DNA from: Alligator mississippiensis
Taxonomy: Eukaryota; Chordata; Crocodylia; Alligatoridae
Length of the DNA stretch: 64,000 nucleotides
NCBI RefSeq assembly: GCF_030867095.1
Contig: NC_081824.1
Span: 119,854,162-119,918,161 of the forward strand
Direction: 5' to 3'
In this document: piece by piece, positions 57,432 to 64,000 of the stretch
Numbering within the stretch: position 1 is the stretch's first letter
How the letters are laid out: the number at the start of each line of letters is the position of its first letter
The notes under the pieces: model-generated
Told to the model about the DNA's origin: nothing
Databases searched by the model: none
What the model saw: only the letters and a program-made list of their open reading frames with translations
Program-made: the position numbers and the translations under genes

Positions 57432-59803
57432 CAGGGGTGATCAACCTGCAGCATGGGCAGCTTCTGTGGCTGCATACAGACGTTCAGGGAGGTTAGATCA
57501 CTTTAAAAATAACTACCCAATCTAAGGTAAGTCAGGATTGGGGGAATGGGAGGAACAGGGGGCAAGCAGGCTTTGGGCGGATCTGCAGGGGGATCGGGGG
57601 GAGGGGGCAGCGGAGTCCGCAGGTGGGTTTCTGGGATCTGGGAAGCTTTTGTGGGATCAGGGGTCTTGTGGGGTCCACAGAGGGTTTGAGGGGTATGGGG
57701 AGGCTTTCTCTTTCTCCCACCCCCATGGGACAAGGGGTATTTTTAGCCCCCCCCCCCCCCAACATACCCCACCCTCAGACAAATAACCTTCACCTTAGTG
57801 AATATACCCTAGAATCCCTCCCACCCCTCCCTACACCCTGACTTACTTCCTCAGCTCCTGGCATCATTGAACACTGATAAAACTGGCACTGGTTGCGTCT
57901 TGCAGGATACGGGGGGGAGAGGGGCTGGCTGGTCCATGGGGATGGGAGTTGTCTAGGTGAAGGGGCTGGGGGGATAAAAATAATTTGCTGCCAGGGAAGG
58001 GGTAGGAAAAGCACAGCCCCAGGGCTAGAGCTAGTGGCTAGGCTTTCCCAGCCTTGGGGTCACACTGGGAACTGTACAGAAGTTCATTTAAGATGGGTTT
58101 TGCCAGACCCCAGCTAGGTTAGACTACCTCAGGGATACTCTTAACTTAGATCAGGTCAACCATTTTTAGAGTGATCTAACTGTCCTGAACTTCTGTACAG
58201 TTTGCACATAGATCCACTTAACTAGAGTAAGATCCTCACATGGGTGAACTAAGTTGGATTGGGTGGCCATTTTTAATGTGATCTAACCTCCAAGAATGTC
58301 TGTACGCAGCCTAAGTGTAGTGCATATCAGATGGGGGCAGGTCAGACAGCGCAGAGCAGCAGGTCAAGCAGGGGAAGGGGGTTGGAGTGATGCTTGGGGA
58401 AGATGTGGACTCATTTGTGGCATGCATGTTTGCCAGCAAGGTTGGCCCCCACTAAGCTAAAAGAACCCTGTGTTCACATATAGCTAAAAGAAGAAACCTA
58501 GTGGAGAAGATGTATAATTTACATTTGTTATGAGTCCAGAATATGTGTTCTTACTCGTAATACATGCCTTAGGTTTGAAAAATGTTTTTGTTATGCAGGA
58601 AGCAAGGTTTGTTTCAGCAGCAGCTTTTTCTGGCGCCCCTCACTCCCCACCCTGGTCCTGCCAGTGCTCCTCATTCCCCCCCCATCCCCTCCAGCCCAGA
58701 AGGGGCTCCCAGCTGCCAGGGCTACAGGGCCAGGGACCCGGGTCCGCATTCCCTTGCACCCCTGCAGCAGCACACGAGCCCTGACTGCTACCCATGGGAG
58801 GCAGCAGCTGCTGCAGTGGTGCAGTGTGTGTAGCTGGGCTCTGCCCAACCCCCTTGGGTGGCATGGCTGGAACAGGACCCATTGGGGGGGCAGGCTGCCC
58901 GCTGTGGGCTCAGGGCTCCCCACCCTGCTGCCTTCCCCACAGGGCCTCTGTGGCCCAGTGGGTGAGACCCAACGTGGCAGGGCAGAGTGGGGTGGTTCCA
59001 AGCTTGGTGCTGCCACCATGAGCCCTGCACTGCCATGGCAAGGCTCCTCCTGCCCATCCAGCAGCAGCAAGGCACAGAGTTGTGCCCATGGCTCCCACTG
59101 CTGCAGGGCGGGCAGGAGGCGCCTTGCTATGGCAGCACAGGACTCGCAGCAGTGACACTGAGCTTCCTTGCCCTGATCTGCCTTGTCTTGGTGGGTCTTA
59201 CCAACTGGGCCACACAGGCCCAGGGGGAGGGCAGCAGGGCAGGGAGCCTGAGTCTGTAGCAGGCAGCCCGCACCCATCCCATGCACAAATTTGGGAGGCA
59301 TGTACCCCCCCACTTCCCCTCTGGGAGTACACACAGCAGTGAGGAGCCAGCCCTGTCACCCCCTCTGCAACAAGCCCCAGGCCTCAAGCCCTGGGCACTG
59401 CTCCAGCTGGATAGCAGCCCCAACCTCAGCCTTGCCCAACTCCCTCCCTCACTGTGGGGGCCTAAATCCCTCCCCACCCTGACTTGTGTGCGGGGAGCTG
59501 TTCTCCAGGCTGCCTGGCAGCCATGTACATGTGTACGTGTGCACATACATATGGTACATGTCTGACTACCCTCCCCCTCCTTTCCCCAGCCCCTGATTTA
59601 GGCAGCAGATAAGAGAGGGAGGGAAGGTGAGCTTCACTAAATCCCTGGTTTCTAGTCGTGCTGAAACAGCCACAGTGATGAGCCCCTGACACCTAACCTG
59701 GTTCATGGTGATGGGTGGTTCAGCCCACAAGAAGCTCTCTGGACTGGGTGACCCATCTCCACAGGCCAGATTCAGCCCATGGGCCACATGTTTGACACTC
59801 CTG
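57432..59803. mobile_element. possible large hAT-like element enclosing a MITE
   Basis: Left CAGGGGTGATCAACCTGCAG and right, inverted, CAGGAGTGTCAAACATGTGG with GGGCTGAATCTGGCC resemble the termini of common amniote hAT elements. Flanking 8-mers do not match, so the two ends might belong to different elements. The GC-rich part 58600-59770 has long overlapping open frames (the longest, 247 codons, on the - strand) with no domain. Confidence 0.4.
57465..58314. mobile_element. TIR element with ~45-bp inverted ends
   Basis: The left end GGCTGCATACAGACGTTC..GGTTAGATCACTTTAAAAAT and the right end, inverted, GGCTGCGTACAGACATTC..GGTTAGATCACATTAAAAAT pair over about 45-60 bp. A second inverted pair, ACTGTACAGAAGTTCA (58071) and TGAACTTCTGTACAGT (58187), lies inside the right half. 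The core 57535-57780 is G-rich. No coding capacity. Confidence 0.8.
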
Positions 59804-59819
59804 ACTTAAATAAATTACC

Positions 59820-60960
59820 AGGTAGAAAATGACTTTTAACTCTTACTACATACATTCGTAGTCATTTAAACAAAGGGAAAAAGTCACAAACCTGTGGAGT
59901 AAAAATTAGCTGTCAGAAGTAGCTACAAAATAAGTAAAGGGCAATTTACCCAGATTAAACTAATTATATAAAAGAATAAGATCATTCAGAGGCAAGTAGG
60001 TCGTTATCTGTGGAGTACAGAGAGGTTAGTGGAGTGAGTCAGTAAATTGTAATAAGCCATAAAACCATTGTCTATGGTAGCTGGTAGTTTTTAATGAGCT
60101 TTCATTGGATTTATTAATTTTTGTTCATAGGCCTGTCTTTTGAGGGTATTTTATAGGGTTCTCTTGAGTACAAAAAACTGTAAGGTCACAGATGAAGTGG
60201 TCATTCTTTGAAAAGTATTCTCCCATTGGTGTTTGGGTTTTTGTCTTCTATCCTTGTTCTGTGAGAGTTCATTCTGGTGGCTTGGTTTCACCCATAGTTT
60301 CCATGTATTGGTTCATTGGATGAAATCTTTTACATTCTGTCATTGGATCCATGGATCCTGATGGTTTCATTGTGTGGTGTATTTTCTTGTTGCAGTGATG
60401 GTGGTGATGTGCAATTTTTCAGGCAGGGTCTTGTTCTACTTGGTTTTGATCAGTGGAAATCCTTCTGATAATGACTTGGGTAAGGTGAGGAAGTTGTTTG
60501 AAGGGGAAGAAGTGGTTGGTAGTAGATTGGGAATGTCTCTCTCAATCTCTCCTTTTGGGAATAGGAATGTTATTTTGATCTTTCTAATAATAATAGGCTT
60601 CATCATGGGATGGGATACGACTGTCAAGGGTGAGAAGTTGGTAGGTGGCTTGTTTTCTGTATTGTAGTAGGTGTTGCAGGATATTTTGGTAGGTCATTTA
60701 AAGATGTGGTCTATTTCTCTTCTGGAGTGTCGTTGCTGAGTAGAATCAGTTTTTAAGTTTGTGAGGTGGACGTCACAACTATTCTCAGAGCAGATGTGAT
60801 CTCTTGAGTGCATGGCTACATATGCTCTCCTGTGTCCTTCTCTCAGTGCATAGTCTTCTGTGTATTTGGGATGATTACTAATTCTGTGGGAGTAAATGTG
60901 ATGATCTGTGCTACTTTTCCTGTCCTGTGAAATTTTTTAGAGATTTCCAAAAAAAAAAAT
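59820..60960 (-). mobile_element. long unclassified repeat, - copy
   Basis: On the - strand 59990-59870 matches the + copy at 56130-56260 (GTAGCTACTTCTGACAGC / CTCCACAGGTTTGTGAC against GTAGCTGTTTCTCATAA / GTTCCACAGGTTTACTGAC). Upstream on the - strand lies a longer frame, with stops, that reads like decayed coding sequence: TEDYALREGHRRAYVAMHSR, then IRKIKITFLFPKGEIERDIP and LTLPKSLSEGFPLIK (60436-60627). I do not recognise the family. The + strand frame at 60374-60667 is the shadow of this. Confidence 0.5.
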
Positions 60961-61049
60961 AAATCTTTCCAAATCAGGAGTAACCCGACACCTCTTCAGG
61001 AGTTTCTCCCTCCCCCCCTGCCCCCCCCCCAACAAAATAAAATCAAATA

Positions 61050-61165
61050 ACCTTAAGTCTTGTGATTAAGGTGCTCACCTGGGATATGAAAGACTGTCAG
61101 GCAGAAAGAGGCTTGATCCTATCCAATGTGAGTACCTCAACCACTGAGCTATAAGCTATCTTGAC
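61050..61165. repeat. tRNA-like inverted repeat
   Basis: The + strand has GATTAAGGTGCTCACCTGGG. The - strand has TAGCTCAGTGGTTGAGGTAC then TCACATTGGATAGG, which resembles a tRNA A-box (TRGCNNAGTGG). The two are related to each other as inverted arms. It lacks acceptor-stem pairing and a proper B box, so it is not a tRNA gene; probably part of a tRNA-derived or foldback repeat. Confidence 0.45.
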
Positions 61166-61420
61166 ATCGTGGCAGTTTTTTGGTGGGGAGGGGCTGATCA
61201 GCTTGCCTTTCCTTGATGTTTCTGTGCCCATCCTGGACTTGAAAAACTATTTCTGAAAATTTTCTTTTAATTGTAACATTTTTGGGGGGGCGGAGGGGAT
61301 TAATTGGAAAATTCAGTTCAAAACCAATCTAGATGTCTACAATATGGAAAAAAGAAACTTGCTATGGGAGTAATTCAAATGAGAAGCTGAACTTTTTCCA
61401 TTGATATAGGTCAAGGGTTC

Positions 61421-61520
61421 TTGACCTTTTTAGAATCAGAGGTATGGGGTTACTCCAGCGTATGGATGAGCTCATGCTGACCCTGACTCTGATATGCCAC
61501 AGATTGCCCACCCCTGTTTT
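61421..61520. mobile_element. short hAT-like element
   Basis: CAAGGGTTCTTGACCTTTTTAG at the left and CAGATTGCCCACCCCTG at the right resemble two types of amniote hAT terminus. It is very short and may be a chance composite. Confidence 0.35.
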
Positions 61521-62515
61521 TTTTCATGTCAGAAGGAACCTATGGAAGAATTCTGTAAACCTTGTCCCATATTTGTATTCTTCCTCAGTCTCTTAAATTT
61601 TGAAGAAATGCTGTAGGTGCTTAGTGGCTGAAAATAAAATTGAAAATAACTGTGTAAAGGAAATTGATTTTACCTGTAATGAACACTGGAATTTGTATGC
61701 GTCATCAGATTCTTGTAGAGTATACGATAGTTAGCTAGACTCGCACAGGATGCCTGTAGGATGAAGAATAAAGCTGTTGGGATGAAGGTTTTAGGAAAAA
61801 AAATTAGATATTAAAACAAGGTTCATGCTCAGCCTCTGGAGGCTAAAAACATCCTGGGTATTTCTCTTTGGTCTTGTCAGTTCCAATGCTGTGGCGTGCA
61901 AGTGTGTGTTTGCTCTTCCTCTTCTTTTCTTTGTATTCTTTGCCTCTTGAGCAAAAGTACATTTTGTGCTTATGTTCTTTTATCTTAAGAGCAGTGTTGA
62001 GCTGCTTTCTGGGAACTTTGAGCCTGTATTGAAATGGCAGTGTTATTGAAGGGGATAGTAAAAAAGCTTAATAACCATAGAAGCTATCTCCAGATGGGTG
62101 GCAGTTTGAGTTATTTAATTATGATAGTTGACATGAATTCTTTGGTCTCTGTGGCTTTGGTCTTGTAATGATAGGTTATGTAGTTTATTCACGCCTGCCT
62201 TTCTTGTAAGCACAGTTATACTTCTGGTATTGTGATACCAATTCAGATTCTGATGGAAGATGTGTGACATCTTGGATGTATGTCTGTGTGTCTGCTTTAT
62301 TTTCAGATTTTAAGTAGGCTTATGGCAGAGGGCAGAGGTTCAGCTTGGATAGCTGTGGAAGGCCTGAGGTGATAAACTTCCTTTTCTGACTTCTATTTCC
62401 TTCTTGTAAACAATTGCTGTGCTCTGTCTCAGAGGCATCCCCATATCAGTGGTAGTAAAGTTACCTGTGCATGTGTATAGCTATTAAAACAAAAGGGTTG
62501 AGGGGGAGGAGGAGA
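61521..62515 (+). other. intron 2 interval, nothing recognised
   Basis: AT-rich, high-complexity; no exon with ARFGEF3-like content recognised. Confidence 0.4.
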
Positions 62516-62523
62516 TGTATGAA

Positions 62524-63101
62524 TAGAGTGGCCATATATCCCAGTTTGGCCTGGACAGGCCCAGATTTCCTAGGCAGCCCTGGCTGGCTGGCTAAAATTG
62601 AAGCAAAAGTCCCAGATTGATGGTGCCACCCTGCCTGCACATACCCAGCCCAGCTCCTCCTACATGGCACCTGGAGGCTTGGGGGGGGGTAGGGGGGGGA
62701 GGCTGGACTAAGTACTGCCCTTCCTGCCTTGGACAGGGATCAGCCATGGCAGGACAGACCAGGAAAGGGTTCTGGGGCTCAGGCATCTGCGCAGGGCAAG
62801 CTGGGATGGCTGCTTTCTGCTGGTAGCCTTGTGCTCTGCTTGTGCCGAAACAGGCTATGTATGGCAACTCTTGGCAGCTGCCAATGATGGTGGGGAGGCG
62901 CCGTATAGCTGCGCAGTGCAGGCTGGCGGTGTCCTGGGACATGGGTGCTGCTCCCAGGCAGGTTGAGCCTCTGCTCAGGGGTGATAAAGTCTGGCTGCAG
63001 GCCTCCATGCTGTCCTGCCCTGCCACATGGTTGAGGGGGGTGTGCGTGCATGCTTGTTGCCCTCGTCCCAGATTTCCTTCAAAAATAATATTGTCACCCT
63101 G
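62524..63101. mobile_element. hAT-type element with perfect 8-bp target duplication
   Basis: Left TAGAGTGGCCATATATCCC, right inverted CAGGGTGACAATATTATTTT, and TGTATGAA present exactly on both sides (62516-62523 and 63102-63109). AATCTGGGAC motifs occur near both ends. The core is GC-rich, with spurious open frames. Same terminal family as 5742-6094. Confidence 0.85.
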
Positions 63102-63109
63102 TGTATGAA

Positions 63110-63634
63110 GCTAGAGAGCAGGGAAAATTCTCCAAGAGACCCTTAGAGAGACAGTCAAGAGGACTAGGAGAGTCATGGGCGGGCCAAGGAAAGTGAAATC
63201 CCATGGGGATGAGGACAATCCCTAATATAAAAGGATGAAAGCGAGAATGATCCTGCAATGTAGGGAGAGAGGAGGTTGCCAGAAAGATGGAATGCAGGGA
63301 AAAGAAACCTCAGAGGGAAAGGAGGGTGGTGTGGGGACTGTGGATGGGAAGCAAAGCAATATAGAGTAAGAGAGTTTGTGAAGGTGCTGCTGGTCTTCAC
63401 CCAAGAAGTTGTTGTTAATGGCAGAACCAGAGTCTGTTAAGACAGCTGACTGTGGCAGAGAAATGTGGCTTTGTGGGAGTTGCTGTTCAATACCCAAGCC
63501 AAAATCTCTGTAATGCCAACTCTCGCAAAAAAATTGCAAGGCTCACGATTGCCAAGTCAAACTAAAATCATGATCTTGGGATAGAACCCTCAAATCTCAG
63601 TATTTTTTTTCTTCTGGTACATGTAGAGCAGTGC
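63110..63634 (+). other. intron 2 interval, nothing recognised
   Basis: Purine-rich + strand; no exon or repeat body recognised. Confidence 0.4.
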
Positions 63635-64000
63635 TGTGCTAGTAAGTCAGGGGTCTGGGGGGGACAGATTGAGGCCCCCATGCAATGAGCATGGGCTGGG
63701 GTGATTGGGGTGCCAGGGCAGGTCATATGACAGAGCTGCGGAGAAGGAACAATGGTTCCCCGCCACTGCGCACATCCCTGGGGGAGTCATGGGGGGCACA
63801 TGCCCCTCAGATTTGTGTGTGGTGCAGAGCGTGAGGCTCTGTATCCTGCTGCCTTTGCCCCGGGAACTGTGACTGGCTGTACCGAGCATCCCCTGCCTGC
63901 CTGGCAGCATTGCGTGGCTCCCAGGGCAAAGGCAGCAGGGTGCAGAGCCCCAGCCTGCACTAGGCAGTCTGCCTCTGGCCTGTGCACAAATTGGGGGGCA
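63635..64000. repeat. GC-rich dispersed repeat, cut by window end
   Basis: Begins GTCAGGGGTCTGGGGGGGAC, similar to the start of the 11083 block; contains GGGGGGCACATGCCCCTC near 63792 and GTGCACAAATTGGGGGGC at the edge, as in the blocks at 11550 and 59280. Confidence 0.5.

Noticed and set aside
57432..57464. Clean 8-bp target duplication for the 57432-59803 element
   Set aside because: Flanks AGCCAGAA and ACTTAAAT do not match, so pairing of the two ends stays tentative.
58591..59334. 247-codon frame on the - strand, longest in the window
   Set aside because: GC-rich repeat with equally open frames on the + strand; low-complexity composition and no family match.
60374..60667. 97-codon hydrophobic + strand frame resembling a membrane protein
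   Set aside because: It is the complement of the decayed coding-like - strand repeat; hydrophobicity follows from T-rich sequence.
61050..61165. Possible tRNA gene
   Set aside because: A-box-like text is present but there is no acceptor stem, proper B box or cloverleaf.
45414..64000. Exon 3 of the ARFGEF3-like gene
   Set aside because: Looked for an acceptor followed by a phase-2 continuation encoding an EKC-like sequence; none was found by eye, so intron 2 probably exceeds the window.

Overview
The window reads as non-mammalian amniote nuclear DNA, most likely crocodilian. CR1 LINE copies end at their 3' side in 8-bp CATAGATT-type repeats and carry the consensus phrasing I associate with crocodilian genomes. 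There are also many hAT-type and other terminal-inverted-repeat (TIR) elements, MIR/CORE-SINEs, (CA)n tracts and one vertebrate-style CpG island. I see no bacterial operon, CRISPR array or plasmid feature. The species call is inference.

Only one protein-coding gene is supported. Its promoter lies in a CpG island near 42.6-43.2 kb. Coding exon 1 (43020-43104) and exon 2 (45362-45413) are on the + strand with matching splice phases. Together they encode an N-terminus recognisably like ARFGEF3 (BIG3). The rest of the gene must lie beyond 64 kb or in exons I could not find, so 45.4-64 kb is read as its second intron. Everything upstream of 42.4 kb looks intergenic.

Layout: 0-13 kb holds scattered CR1, palindromic MITEs and single-copy AT-rich DNA. 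13-20 kb has an LTR-like sequence, a CR1 and two hAT-type elements, one of them nested in a MITE with a perfect 8-bp target duplication. 20.3-27.8 kb is one old CR1 (ORF1 end, endonuclease, reverse transcriptase, all on the - strand) broken by two insertions, one of which carries a further insertion. 28-41.3 kb has more CR1, MITEs and an SINE-like element with a 13-bp target duplication. 41.8-45 kb is the promoter and exon 1, bracketed by a ~160-bp direct duplication. 45-52.6 kb is mostly plain intron with one MIR. 52.6-64 kb is intron packed with hAT-type elements, a long unclassified repeat in two opposite copies, and GC-rich repeat bodies.

The many long open frames in GC-rich stretches (11.1-11.6, 16.1-16.4, 25.3-26, 26.6-27.2, 34.5-35.4, 52.7-54.9 and 58.6-59.8 kb) are overlapping frames in stop-poor transposon interiors, not genes. 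I found no new multi-gene system. The most unusual features are the layered transposon nesting, the GC-rich cores shared by otherwise different TIR elements, and the duplication flanking the ARFGEF3-like promoter.
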